Shown: positions 45,975-54,532, counted from the first letter of the stretch. The stretch: 64,000 nt of DNA from Leptospira stimsonii (GCF_003545875.1 NZ_QHCS01000006.1:171501-235500); one strand, 5' to 3'. A program made the numbers and translations. Notes: generated from the letters alone by a model not told the origin.

Positions 45975-46673
45975 ATGAAAAAAATAGGGATACTGTCGGC
46001 TTTCGTTTTTGCGGGCCTTCTATTCTTTCAGTGTAAGAGCAAGTCAGCGGACCCAACGAAGGGAGCGATCACGTTTGTAAAGGGAACCGTTTCGATTCAA
46101 CGCGGGGATCAAAGGATACCTGCTACGGTTTCTCAAGAAATTCAGAACGAAGACGTTGTGATCACCGGGCCGAAATCGGTAGTAACGATCGTATTTGGAG
46201 AAAATTCTTCGGTGATCGAAATTCAATCGGATTCTCAGTTTCGTTTAAAACAAGAATCGCACGAAAAGATTTTCTTTCAAGATCGGGGAAGTTCCTGGGT
46301 TCTTTCGAACAAGTTGTTAAAGGGCGATAAGCTCAGCTTACATACTCCCACGAGTACGGCCGGAGTTAGGGGAACCAAGTTTTTTACTGCGGTTCACGAA
46401 GACATGACCTTTACTTGTCATTGCGAAGGTCAGATCGAATTAGTAAACGTAGCATCCCATTCCAAAAAAGTGAATGACTCCGACTATCTCGCCGTTACGC
46501 GAGGGTCTAAAACGATCTATATCACGCTGAAAGATCTGCAAGAGGCCAAACTTGCCTATTCTCACAATCATAGCGAGATCGAAAATTCTCCTTTGGGTCC
46601 TCAAAGTCAAATGGCGCCGGAACAGGTGAAAGTTTTACTTTCTCTCATTCGAAAGAAATTGGATTCTCCCTGA
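45975..46673 (+). CDS. FecR-domain lipoprotein
   Basis: 232 residues. The lipoprotein signal (VFAGLLFFQC) is followed by a FecR-like beta domain: GAITFVKGTVSIQRGDQRIPATVSQEIQNEDVVITGPKSVVTIVFGENSSVIEIQ, then the typical SLHTPTSTAGVRGTKFFTAV. FecR domains are usually anti-sigma or envelope-associated; in Leptospira they occur on free-standing lipoproteins of unknown function. The ribosome binding site is GGAG, five bases before the ATG. Confidence 0.85.
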   Translation: MKKIGILSAFVFAGLLFFQCKSKSADPTKGAITFVKGTVSIQRGDQRIPATVSQEIQNEDVVITGPKSVVTIVFGENSSVIEIQSDSQFRLKQESHEKIFFQDRGSSWVLSNKLLKGDKLSLHTPTSTAGVRGTKFFTAVHEDMTFTCHCEGQIELVNVASHSKKVNDSDYLAVTRGSKTIYITLKDLQEAKLAYSHNHSEIENSPLGPQSQMAPEQVKVLLSLIRKKLDSP

Positions 46674-46696
46674 TACGTTAGAAAATTCTAAAGTAA

Positions 46697-46724
46697 GCCG
46701 GAACGAATGTTGTTCCGGCGTTCT
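46697..46724 (+). terminator. Hairpin downstream of the FecR gene
   Basis: GCCGGAAC (46697-46704) and GTTCCGGC (46712-46719) form a perfect 8-base stem with a 7-base loop. The T-tail is short (GTTCT). It lies between two convergent genes, so it probably ends the FecR transcript. Confidence 0.55.
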
Positions 46725-46789
46725 CAGCTTCGCTTAACAATTCCTTTCCTTAAAATTCAAAATCGACAAAAGTGGGAAATGATTCGATC

Positions 46790-48115
46790 TCATTTCGAAC
46801 CGAAGAATCTTTGCAGTGCCTTTAATCGGAGATTGCTTTGTTCCAGGTTCTTGTCGATGGAGTGGTCCGAACGTGATCGTATAAGTTCGTATAACACCTC
46901 GTAGACTTGTTCCCCATCGTAAGATATCAGAAGTAAATCGGAACCGGCCTTTAAACTGTCCGCACTTGCTTGAACGATTCCCCCCGAACGGTAATAAATT
47001 GGAAACATATTGAGATCGTCCGTGATTAAGATCGCCGATTCCGAACCTTCCTTCCTTAGAAAGTCCGTGATAACCGCCTTGGACAAAGAAACTGGGTTTT
47101 GCGAATCCAATTCCTTCCAAAAAGAATGGGACAGCATTACGGCGATAATTTTTTGTTCTTTCATCGAGTCGATAAAAGGAACGAGATCTTTGTTTTTCAA
47201 CTCCGCAGTTGTTCGCCTCACGTTGCCGTTAAAAAAATGCGTGTCCTCCGTCACTGTACCGATTCCGGGGAAGTGTTTTAACGTAGGAAGGATTCGATTT
47301 TCGATCATAACTTCGCAATACATTCTTACGAGTTCGGAAACCACTTGTGGATCGTTTGAGATCGCTCTGGTTTGAATTTGACTAAAGAAGTCGAGAGGAT
47401 TGGAATTTTGTTCCTTGAGGTCGGCCACCGGACTAAAATTAAAATTTATGCCGACGTCCCGTAGATCCTTTGCTTTTTCGAAAATTGCCCTTCGCATTTT
47501 CGTTTTCGAATCGGAATCGATTTGAAACATTTTATACAATTCTAATAGAGAAGCGGGGCGTTTGAGAGGAGGGGAAAGTCTCGATACGATTCCACCTTCT
47601 TGATCGGAGGAAATCAATGCGATCGGAAAGCCGAAATCTTTTCTGACTTTTTGAATCTTTTCGATCTTTCCTTTGAGTGTTTCGACGTTCATACCGGAAA
47701 GATTATGCGAAGTGAGAAAAAAACCTGCGAAAGGAATTTTAAGGTAATTCTCCAATTCTTCATCGTTACGGTATCCTAAGAGGATATGTTCCGCGAATTT
47801 TTTGAGTAGTTTCGGATCGGAATTCAAAACCGCTTTTTTTCTCGTTTGAAAAATGAGTTCCTTGTAGGCCGAATTTGCGGCGCCCGTCCATACGAATAAA
47901 AGGGAAAGAAAGAGAAGGATACGAACGAATCGATCTCGATTCTTTTTGACAAGAGACGAAAAGAAAAGAGTGAACAAGAAAGTCGCGGAAAAAACGATCC
48001 AAAGACTTACCGATCTCACTTTTAAAAGAAGAGGATCTCGAATCAAAAATGTGATGGCAAAAAATCCGATGGATAGGAGGAAACAGGCAAAACTCGTGAT
48101 ACGTAGAATGAACAA
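46790..48115 (-). CDS. Glycoside hydrolase family 3 (NagZ-like), membrane-anchored
   Basis: 441 residues. The N-terminus has two or three membrane helices (FACFLLSIGFFAITFLI, WIVFSATFLFTLFF, ILLFLSLLFVW). The GH3 TIM-barrel follows: SSDQEGGIVSRL, NFNFSPVADL, KHFPGIGTVTEDTHF (the family's KHFPGxGxxxxDxH), LSHSFW, and ITDDLNM with the catalytic nucleophile Asp. It is a probable beta-N-acetylhexosaminidase acting on peptidoglycan fragments, though such an N-terminal membrane anchor is uncommon. The start is a TTG at 48115 preceded by AAGGA. Confidence 0.88.
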   Translation of the reverse strand: MFILRITSFACFLLSIGFFAITFLIRDPLLLKVRSVSLWIVFSATFLFTLFFSSLVKKNRDRFVRILLFLSLLFVWTGAANSAYKELIFQTRKKAVLNSDPKLLKKFAEHILLGYRNDEELENYLKIPFAGFFLTSHNLSGMNVETLKGKIEKIQKVRKDFGFPIALISSDQEGGIVSRLSPPLKRPASLLELYKMFQIDSDSKTKMRRAIFEKAKDLRDVGINFNFSPVADLKEQNSNPLDFFSQIQTRAISNDPQVVSELVRMYCEVMIENRILPTLKHFPGIGTVTEDTHFFNGNVRRTTAELKNKDLVPFIDSMKEQKIIAVMLSHSFWKELDSQNPVSLSKAVITDFLRKEGSESAILITDDLNMFPIYYRSGGIVQASADSLKAGSDLLLISYDGEQVYEVLYELIRSRSDHSIDKNLEQSNLRLKALQRFFGSK

Positions 48116-48538
48116 AATTGAATCCTTTTGTTATTTTGATATTCTCTCTCGCTAACAAACTTTTTCGACAAAGACATCTTTACAACCTTCAATTCTTCCT
48201 TTTTCTTCGAGTTTTTTTGGGGAATGGTCGCGAGAATTTGGAAAGATAGAAAGGATCGAGATTTCTCAAGAAGTTTCGTCGGTGATACAATGAATTTCCT
48301 TTCAAATTCTTATGGAAACGAATCGAATCAGAGATTTCAGATTTTTCCCATAAGCCAAGAATTTCTATTCGTGCGTGAGTTCCGAGTGGCCGGCCTGATG
48401 GGTTTTACGTAAGTTCTCTTTTCCGGTTCACCTTTTTTCCCGAAAGAATTTCGAAAAGGGTCAAAATTCTCTTTTCTTCTTTCAATTATCATTCTTTGAT
48501 AGAGAACATTCGATTCCTTTTCGAAAAAAAATTCAACG
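48116..48538. other. 420-base gap between divergent wall-hydrolase genes
   Basis: No gene is seen. It holds the divergent promoters for the GH3 gene (minus) and the GH25 gene (plus). The 18-mer at 48352-48369 recurs at 62120-62137. Confidence 0.35.
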
Positions 48539-49252
48539 ATGAAGCCGAGACTTCTTTTTTCTATCCTATTGATCGTCTGTGCTTTGTTTGGCGGATACAA
48601 AGCGATCGATACCGGAAAAATCTGGTTTGTATATCCTTCCGAGGAAAAATATCCGTTACGCGGAATCGACGTATCACACCACCAAGGTAGGATCGATTGG
48701 GGCAAGGTTCCCAAATCCGAAGTTTCATTCGTATATATCAAAGCCACTGAAGGAGCGGACTTTCAAGATTCTTCCTTTCGAACGAATTGGAAAGAGGCAA
48801 GAAGATCAGGATTCACGACCGGCGCTTATCATTTTTTTACCCTCTGCAGAACCGGAATTGAGCAAGCAGAAAATTTTATAAGGCTGGTTCCAAAAGAATT
48901 GGATGCGTTGGCTCCGGTTGTCGATTTGGAATTTACGGGGAATTGTAAAGAACGACCGAATGCGGAGAATGTGAAGAAGGAAATTCAGGAATTTTTGCAA
49001 AGAATCGATTCCCATTATGAGAGAAAGACAATTTTATATTTAACTTTCGAATTTATAGATCGCTATCTCGGTGAGGAATTTTTCGATCATCCGATTTGGA
49101 TCCGAGATATTTACAAACATCCGAATACATTTTCCGATATTTCCTGGGTTTTGTGGCAGTATAAGAATCGAGGTAGAATCCCTGGTATCGAAGGATATGT
49201 GGACCTCAATGTAATGAACGGACGTTTAGAAACTCTATTTTCTAAAAATTGA
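48539..49252 (+). CDS. GH25 lysozyme-like peptidoglycan hydrolase
   Basis: 237 residues. An N-terminal signal anchor (LLFSILLIVCALFGG) precedes the GH25 barrel: RGIDVSHHQGRIDWGKVP, FVYIKATEGADFQD, GAYHFFTLCRTGIEQAENF, APVVDLEFTGN with the catalytic acids, and DISWVLWQYKNRGRIPGIEGYVDLNVMNG. It would cleave peptidoglycan glycan strands in the periplasm. It is divergent from the GH3 gene, a second wall-active enzyme. Confidence 0.9.
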   Translation: MKPRLLFSILLIVCALFGGYKAIDTGKIWFVYPSEEKYPLRGIDVSHHQGRIDWGKVPKSEVSFVYIKATEGADFQDSSFRTNWKEARRSGFTTGAYHFFTLCRTGIEQAENFIRLVPKELDALAPVVDLEFTGNCKERPNAENVKKEIQEFLQRIDSHYERKTILYLTFEFIDRYLGEEFFDHPIWIRDIYKHPNTFSDISWVLWQYKNRGRIPGIEGYVDLNVMNGRLETLFSKN

Positions 49253-49395
49253 ATGTTCGATACGTATTTTGGAATATTCGTCGAATTGTAAAAATTCGAT
49301 TTTAAAAAAGACTCGATTATAAGTTGAAAAAAAATGGCGCAGAAGATTATGCAAAAATCATAATAAAAAAAAGAACGTTTTTGTTATTGTAAGTA

Positions 49396-49887
49396 ATGAA
49401 ATTTAGATTCGCCATCGTTTTTATTTCTATTTTATTTCTTTCGACGTCATCTTTCATTCATAGCGGAATTCACAAAAGTTTAAAGGCGGATTGTTCTCAC
49501 GATTATGCTAATAAACTTTCGGTGGAAACAAAATCTACAGTCAATCTTCTTTGTAACTCTCTTCACCTGGAAACAAAACTCCGATTGGAAGTCGTGATCG
49601 TCCCGTTACTCGATCATCTCACGGAGGAAGAATACGCAGTGAAATACTTTCAAAAATTCGCGCAGACCGATTCTTCCTTTCCGGAATACGGAATCGTTGT
49701 ATTGATATCCTTTAGTGATAGAAAGATTCGAATCGAATTAGGCAGGGTTGCCGCTACGAGGATGTCCAATTCGGAAGCAAAAGAAATCATCGAAAAAGAT
49801 TTTATCCCTTACTTCCGCCAAGGTCAGTTGAACCTCGGTGTTTCTAACGGAGTCAAAGCCATTGTGGATTGGTATTCCGTTCACTGA
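49396..49887 (+). CDS. TPM-domain exported protein
   Basis: 163 residues. A signal peptide (FAIVFISILFLSTSSFIHS) precedes a TPM domain: LRLEVVIVPLLDHLTEEEYAVKYFQKFAQTD, EYGIVVLISFSDRKIRIELGRVAATRMSNSEAKEIIEKDFIPYFRQGQLNLGVSNGVKAI. The family is linked to photosystem and envelope maintenance phosphatases; its bacterial role is not clear. There is no C-terminal membrane helix, so it is probably soluble and periplasmic. It is convergent with the VOC gene, 6 bases between stops. Confidence 0.85.
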   Translation: MKFRFAIVFISILFLSTSSFIHSGIHKSLKADCSHDYANKLSVETKSTVNLLCNSLHLETKLRLEVVIVPLLDHLTEEEYAVKYFQKFAQTDSSFPEYGIVVLISFSDRKIRIELGRVAATRMSNSEAKEIIEKDFIPYFRQGQLNLGVSNGVKAIVDWYSVH

Positions 49888-49893
49888 AGAGAA

Positions 49894-50346
49894 TCATCTT
49901 CCTTCGAAAGCTTCTTGAAGAGTTTTTATATCAAGTTTGTTCATGGAAAGCATCGCCTGCATCGCGCGATTTGCCTTTTCACGATCTGCATTTTGTAAGA
50001 ATTTTCCGAGCACCGAAGGAATGATCTGCCAAGAAAGACCGAACTTATCTTTGAGCCAACCGCATCTCTGGGCTTCGCCGCCCGTAGAGAGTTTTTCCCA
50101 AAATTCATCGATTTCTTCTTGTGTCTCGCAGTTTACAAAAAAAGAAACGGCGGGCGAAAACGTAAAGTGTGGTCCGCCGTCCAAGGCCAAGAAGTCTTGA
50201 CCCTCGAGTTGAAACGCGGCGCTTACTACTTTTTCTCCGTTTTTAGAGATCTGTTCCACTTTCGAATTTGGAAAGACTGACGTATAGAAATCGATCGCTT
50301 CACCGAGATTGTCGTTGAACCAGAGAAAGGGTTTGATTTTTTTCAT
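49894..50346 (-). CDS. VOC superfamily (PhnB-like) protein
   Basis: 150 residues with the PhnB-type glyoxalase fold: KIKPFLWFNDNLGEAIDFYTSVFPNSKVEQISKNG, FLALDGGPHFTFSPAVSFFVNCETQEEIDEFWEKLSTGGEAQRCGWLKDKFGLSWQIIP. Such proteins often carry names such as 3-demethylubiquinone-9 3-methyltransferase domain, without proof. Its ATG overlaps the upstream gene's stop (ATGA). It is the last gene of the second ArsR-SRPBCC operon. Confidence 0.88.
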   Translation of the reverse strand: MKKIKPFLWFNDNLGEAIDFYTSVFPNSKVEQISKNGEKVVSAAFQLEGQDFLALDGGPHFTFSPAVSFFVNCETQEEIDEFWEKLSTGGEAQRCGWLKDKFGLSWQIIPSVLGKFLQNADREKANRAMQAMLSMNKLDIKTLQEAFEGR

Positions 50347-50774
50347 CGTTTCCCTTCTTGCTTTTCGAGAATTTTAGCGCCTAACCACGCAGAGGGGAGC
50401 GCGCTGAGGATCAGTGCGATCGGATACCAAATCGGTCCAAGCTTGTATTGTATGGCTCCGATCGCTCCGAGGGTACTGAGAATAAACCCGATTCCTCCCA
50501 AGATGAGCGCGTGACGCATCGGATTTTTTGGAGCGAAATACGAGGTGATATAACTGCCTAACACTCCGTACGGCAATCGATAGGAAAGTGCAAGGGCATT
50601 CAACCCGTTGTCGAACATAGGTTCACCCCAAGGCGGATAAACATTCAAAACGTGTAATATTTGATCGGTTCCTAGGGAAATAACGAAAATCGTTACGAGT
50701 CCGATCAAAACGGCTCCGGTACTTTTTAGAAGATTCGTAAAAAGTGAATCCTTCTTTTCTAATGTCTTCGTCAT
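50343..50774 (-). CDS. Hypothetical four-helix membrane protein
   Basis: 143 residues with four hydrophobic helices, LLKSTGAVLIGLVTIFVISLGTDQI at the N-terminus and AWLGAKILEKQ at the C-terminus. It overlaps its upstream and downstream neighbours by four bases each (ATGA), so translation is coupled through the operon. AGGAG precedes the ATG. No family name can be given. ArsR-SRPBCC operons often carry such a small membrane gene, perhaps for uptake or export of the ligand. Confidence 0.75.
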   Translation of the reverse strand: MTKTLEKKDSLFTNLLKSTGAVLIGLVTIFVISLGTDQILHVLNVYPPWGEPMFDNGLNALALSYRLPYGVLGSYITSYFAPKNPMRHALILGGIGFILSTLGAIGAIQYKLGPIWYPIALILSALPSAWLGAKILEKQEGKR

Positions 50775-51274
50775 TTTGTATCTCCTAATACTTGTTCGGA
50801 TAAAAGAATTTCATCGAGTCTTTCGTAACTACTGGAAACCCCGCCTTCCATCGGAGAATGAATTACGGAATCCCTTGCTTGAACTGACTCATACTTCATT
50901 GTCGCCGTCATAAAAGTTCGTCCGTCCTTTTCGGTAAAAACGGTGGTGATCCATGATTCTCCCGCATACCAGGCTTCGTCGAAAACTTCCGTGTGAACGA
51001 TTCTTTCCGGTCTTTGGATTTCTTTATAAACGCCGCCCATTCCCATCGTTCTTCCGTCTTCGTGTTTCCAAAAGTAGCGATATTTTCCGCCGACTTTAAA
51101 ATCGATTTCGCAAACATCCATAGACCAACCCGGTGGACCCAAAAGCCAACGTCGGACGTATTTCGGTTTTGTGATCGTTTCAAAAACCATTTTTCGAGGC
51201 GCGTTGAATTCTCGAGTCATCACGATTTCCAGATCATCTTTGGGAACCAGTTTTAAATTTCCGGCCTTGTTCAT
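50771..51274 (-). CDS. SRPBCC (AHSA1-like) protein
   Basis: 167 residues from the ATG at 51274, preceded by GGAG; an ATG at 51301, directly after the ArsR stop, would add nine residues. The fold is typical: DLEIVMTREFNAPRKMVFETITKPKYVRRWLLGPPGWSMDVCEIDFKVGGKYRYFW, then ERIVHTEVFDEAWYAGESWITTVFTEKDGRTFMTATMKY. It belongs to the same family as the SRPBCC protein at 6368 but is clearly a different branch. The ligand is unknown. Confidence 0.9.
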   Translation of the reverse strand: MNKAGNLKLVPKDDLEIVMTREFNAPRKMVFETITKPKYVRRWLLGPPGWSMDVCEIDFKVGGKYRYFWKHEDGRTMGMGGVYKEIQRPERIVHTEVFDEAWYAGESWITTVFTEKDGRTFMTATMKYESVQARDSVIHSPMEGGVSSSYERLDEILLSEQVLGDTK

Positions 51275-51301
51275 ATCAATCTCCGAATTTGTTTTCTTCA
51301 T

Positions 51302-51658
51302 CTAAGCTTTGGTCTTCTTCTTTGTCTTGAGCTCTTCTAAGAGATCATCCAGTTGTTCAAAACTTCCGTCCCAGAATTTGCGATATTTCTCCAGCCAATC
51401 AAACGCTTCCGCGAGAGGTTTGGCATGAATTCTTCTCGGTCGCTTTTGCGCCGCTCGGCTTCTCGAAATCAATCCGGCCTGTTCCAAAACTTTCAAATGT
51501 TTCGAAATGGCGGGTTGACTCATCGCGAACGGTTTTGCCAATTCCATCACGGAAGTTTCACCCGAGGCCAAACGGGAAAGAATCGCGCGGCGAGTCGGAT
51601 CGGCGAGCGCCGCGAACGTTGCGCTCAAACGATTAGAAGTGGCGAGTTTAGAATTCAT
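51302..51658 (-). CDS. ArsR family winged-helix regulator
   Basis: 118 residues: LSATFAALADPTRRAILSRLASGETSVMELAKPFAMSQPAISKHLKVLEQAGLISRSRAAQKRPRRI is a complete domain without metal ligands. It is the first gene of an operon ArsR-SRPBCC-membrane protein-VOC, all tightly spaced or overlapping. Its start codon lies inside a large palindrome, so autoregulation is very likely. Confidence 0.93.
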   Translation of the reverse strand: MNSKLATSNRLSATFAALADPTRRAILSRLASGETSVMELAKPFAMSQPAISKHLKVLEQAGLISRSRAAQKRPRRIHAKPLAEAFDWLEKYRKFWDGSFEQLDDLLEELKTKKKTKA

Positions 51659-51694
51659 TCTTTATATAACCTAGTAGTTATATAAAGAATGAAT
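51653..51694. promoter_or_regulatory. Large perfect palindrome at the ArsR start
   Basis: Two perfect 18-base arms (51653-51670 and 51677-51694) surround CTAGTA. The core TTATATAAC-N6-GTTATATAA is a typical ArsR-type AT-rich operator, and the left arm contains the ArsR start codon (51658-51656). In RNA it would also fold into a strong hairpin over the initiation site, so translation could be affected too. Confidence 0.8.
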
Positions 51695-51869
51695 AGCAAT
51701 CCTTTTTTAGAGTTTCGAGAAAAATGCGGATTTTAAAGCCGGTATTTGAGGGAGAATTTTTAGATTCTTCTTGGACTTATTGTCACAATTGCACCGGACG
51801 ATGCGTCTTTCTTTTGAATAAACCGGACGAATTCAATGGAAACCTTCCGGATCTTAATAGGACTTGGTT

Positions 51870-52487
51870 ATGACGATCAAAAAAATTCACTATGTTTCCG
51901 GACTAACACTTTCCGTTTTTATCGGAGTACATCTTTTCAATCATTTTATGAGCTTCTGGGGGCCTACTGCGCATATTTCGACGATGGAAATCTTACGTTT
52001 TGTTTATCGGAATCCGCTTGTGGAAACCTTGCTTCTTATCGCGGTCTTGACCCAAATCGTTTCTGGAATTCGTTTGTTTATTCGGAAAAGAAAGGAGGTC
52101 ACCAATTCTTTTGAACAATTGCAGATTCTAACCGGATTGTATCTCGCTCTTTTTTTGACGATTCATTTGAGCGCGGTTCTTACGGGAAGATCCGTTTTTC
52201 ATCTCGATACGAACTTCTACTTTGGAGCGGCGGGTTTGAACACATTTCCGTTTAATGTATTTTTTATTCCTTATTATTCCTTGGCGATCATCTCCGTATT
52301 CGGTCACGTCGCCGCGGTTCATAGAACGAAAATGAAACGTTCTCTTTTGGGTGCCTCGCCGGGACAACAATCCGTTTGGATATTGATTTTGGGTGTCGTT
52401 CTTGCAGGCTTTCTCATCTACGGTCTCACCAATCGTTTTAACGGATTTCAGATACCGAAAGAATACAAAGTGCTGACCGGAAACTAA
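51870..52487 (+). CDS. Cytochrome-b-like five-helix membrane protein
   Basis: 205 residues from the ATG at 51870 (GGA eight bases upstream). Five helices carry histidines spaced as in succinate dehydrogenase/fumarate reductase anchor subunits: KIHYVSGLTLSVFIGVHLFNHF in helix 1, GLYLALFLTIHLSAVL in helix 3 and FGHVAAVHRTK in helix 4. Haem ligation by these histidines is plausible but not proven, and no partner subunit lies nearby. Confidence 0.72.
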   Translation: MTIKKIHYVSGLTLSVFIGVHLFNHFMSFWGPTAHISTMEILRFVYRNPLVETLLLIAVLTQIVSGIRLFIRKRKEVTNSFEQLQILTGLYLALFLTIHLSAVLTGRSVFHLDTNFYFGAAGLNTFPFNVFFIPYYSLAIISVFGHVAAVHRTKMKRSLLGASPGQQSVWILILGVVLAGFLIYGLTNRFNGFQIPKEYKVLTGN

Positions 52488-52563
52488 GTTCGATCTCGAT
52501 TGCAAAATGAACGAAAAGAAGAATCCTATCTCTTCTTTCAAAGTGGACTCCTTCTTAATTGAC

Positions 52564-52597
52564 GTCTCATGCAAAAAAATTGCATGAGACTTTTTTT
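52564..52597 (+). terminator. Rho-independent terminator of the cytochrome-b-like gene
   Basis: GTCTCATGCA (52564-52573) and TGCATGAGAC (52581-52590) form a perfect 10-base stem, followed by seven T. It lies 77 bases after the stop at 52487. Confidence 0.88.
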
Positions 52598-52612
52598 ATA
52601 TGGTTGGAGATT

Positions 52613-53626
52613 CTAAAAATTTCCGCTTGTCAAAGTCACCGTCGATTCTTTTTTCCACTGGGTAGGCTCGTGTCCGTAGAAGACTTTTACTTTTGGATAC
52701 GCTAAAGAAAAGGATTTCATTCTTCGAATACTTTCCAGACTTTTTACCCGATCAACAACCGCTCCCGGAGTGACTTCGTTCTCAAAACCCGCTTTGAGAT
52801 GGGAGGAATCGAATGTAAACAAAAATGCTCCCTCGGTTGAATTGAGTAAAACTGCTAATTCTCCCTCCGTATGTCCATGAGCGGAAACGATCCAAACGGA
52901 ACCGTCTCCGAAGAGATCATAAACTTTTCCTAATATAGGCATCTCTTGAAATTGATCCTTCTTTAGAATTGAAACGTCGAAGTCCACTTCCAGAGCGCGG
53001 GGGGAGTAACCGTGAAGAATCGAGAAGGCTTTGCTCGCGTCATCCGCTTCTTCTTCGGAGATTAATACCTGCACAGGTCCTCTTTTCCGAAGTGCTCCCA
53101 TTCCTCCGATATGATCCCAGTGCAAGTGGGAAATCAGGACGAATTTTAAATCTTCATTCGAAACGTTCAATTGACTCAACTGACTTGCGGAGTCGCGACC
53201 TTTTTCGGAACGGCAGGGAATGTTTAGAATCGGCCCGACCAGAGTAAAGTCGCAACGTCCTTGTTCGTCGACGGAAGGAACCCCGGAGTCCATAAGGAAT
53301 TTTCCTTCTATTGGATGTCTGACTAAATAACTCAAAGCGGGCACCCATTGTTCCACCTTTTGATTTTCAGGAGTTTTCGGATTTTTAGAATCGATCAGAA
53401 TGGACGGACCGGTAAGAACGTATCCGGTCAACAGAGCTTTCACTTCGAGTCGAGTCGGCTTGGAAAATACTTCCTCCCAAGTTCTAAAACGGTGTTCCGT
53501 TTTTTGAGTTTTCTTCCAGTCCCTGATTTCCTTTTTGAGTGGAGCTCCCAAAAAACAGCCGTAAGACGACGCTATGATCGGAATCAGGAAAAGAAAAAGG
53601 GATTTGTTGATTAACATTCGATACAC
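52613..53626 (-). CDS. Metallo-beta-lactamase-fold hydrolase, predicted lipoprotein
   Basis: 337 residues from a GTG at 53626, chosen because GGAGG sits seven bases before it; an ATG three codons later (53617) would also work, while an upstream ATG (53689) has no ribosome binding site. A lipoprotein signal (LFLFLIPIIASSYGC) follows. The metal motif is ISHLHWDHIGGMGAL (HxHxDH), with GHTEGEL and FDSSH further on. It belongs to the N-acyl homoserine lactonase-like or glyoxalase II-like branch; the substrate is unknown. It is divergent from the Crp-like gene at 53764. Confidence 0.87.
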   Translation of the reverse strand: MYRMLINKSLFLFLIPIIASSYGCFLGAPLKKEIRDWKKTQKTEHRFRTWEEVFSKPTRLEVKALLTGYVLTGPSILIDSKNPKTPENQKVEQWVPALSYLVRHPIEGKFLMDSGVPSVDEQGRCDFTLVGPILNIPCRSEKGRDSASQLSQLNVSNEDLKFVLISHLHWDHIGGMGALRKRGPVQVLISEEEADDASKAFSILHGYSPRALEVDFDVSILKKDQFQEMPILGKVYDLFGDGSVWIVSAHGHTEGELAVLLNSTEGAFLFTFDSSHLKAGFENEVTPGAVVDRVKSLESIRRMKSFSLAYPKVKVFYGHEPTQWKKESTVTLTSGNF

Positions 53627-53707
53627 TGTAAAACCTCCGGACGAATTCGGAATCTCTTGACTTCGAAGACGATCGAATACAGCATACATTGCTACTTCAA
53701 AATCGCC

Positions 53708-53723
53708 TGGAACTTTTGTTCCA
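53708..53723. promoter_or_regulatory. TGGAAC-N4-GTTCCA palindrome, candidate Crp/Fnr-type site
   Basis: Perfect 6-base arms with a 4-base spacer, the spacing of Fnr-type sites (TTGAT-N4-ATCAA). It lies between the MBL gene (start 53626) and the Crp-like gene (start 53764). Assignment to that regulator is inference. Confidence 0.55.
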
Positions 53724-53763
53724 ATGATTTAAAAAATTCGGATCGAATCCTTTCGGAGGGAAG

Positions 53764-54471
53764 ATGGAGTTTACGAAAGAGATCGCTCAAATCTTGGAAC
53801 TCAGCATATTCTCGACCATAAAAAAAGAATCCTACTGGCCTCTTCTGGAAAGAGGGAGGATCGTAAAAATCACCGCGGGACAGATGATTCCTCAGAGTTC
53901 CGATGGCACACGTTATGCGGGCTTGATTCTTTCAGGATTTTTTAGATTGTATTTATACGCTCCTTCCGGACGACAAACGACGGTTCGGTATGCGAAACCC
54001 GGCGAGATGATGGGAATCGTGGGCGCAATCGTAACGGATGAAAAATCCGGAGAACCGGAAGAAACACACGTCCAGGCGTTAGCGGATTCGGAAGTATTGG
54101 CCGTTTCCTTTGAGGACTTACGATTCTTCGGAAAAAAAAATCCGGACTTAGCTTGGTTATTCGCAGAGGAATGTGCGAGAAGGGTGTACGCCGCTCTAAG
54201 GGAAGTCTATGGAATCGCGTTCACTAGCGTAAGACAAAGACTGGCCCGTCATTTGCTCTTGAACGCAATGAGTCAGGAATCTCCACCTTTTCTTTCGGTA
54301 AAACTTTCCCAACAGGATCTCGCTGATTCGATCGGCACCGTTCGAGAAGTTGTGGTTCGCGAGTTGAGAAAACTCAAAAAAGAAGGTTTGATCGAAAGCG
54401 TAAAGGGAAGAATCGAAATCGTACAGCCGGGACAATTATTTCTACTTTCTGAAGAATCAAAAGAAAATTAA
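53764..54471 (+). CDS. Crp/Fnr family transcriptional regulator
   Basis: 235 residues. Sensor domain: RIVKITAGQMIPQSSDGTRYAGLILSGFFRLYLYAPSGRQTTVRYAKPGEMMGIV. HTH domain: LSQQDLADSIGTVREVVVRELRKLKKEGLIESVKGRIEIV. The recognition helix has RE-VVVR where Fnr has RETVSR, keeping the Glu and Arg that contact DNA. No cAMP phosphate cassette and no iron-sulphur cysteines are evident. GGAGGGAAG directly precedes the ATG. It is divergent from the MBL gene, its probable target. Confidence 0.9.
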   Translation: MEFTKEIAQILELSIFSTIKKESYWPLLERGRIVKITAGQMIPQSSDGTRYAGLILSGFFRLYLYAPSGRQTTVRYAKPGEMMGIVGAIVTDEKSGEPEETHVQALADSEVLAVSFEDLRFFGKKNPDLAWLFAEECARRVYAALREVYGIAFTSVRQRLARHLLLNAMSQESPPFLSVKLSQQDLADSIGTVREVVVRELRKLKKEGLIESVKGRIEIVQPGQLFLLSEESKEN

Positions 54472-54532
54472 AGAATTAGATATTTATAAAGTACTGAAAC
54501 GTCTATTTATGATATAGCCTTGACGACCTAAA

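Noticed and set aside
54501..54510. GTCTATTTAT half-site of the TetR operator
   Set aside because: No matching left arm at the right spacing, and it lies between two convergent genes.
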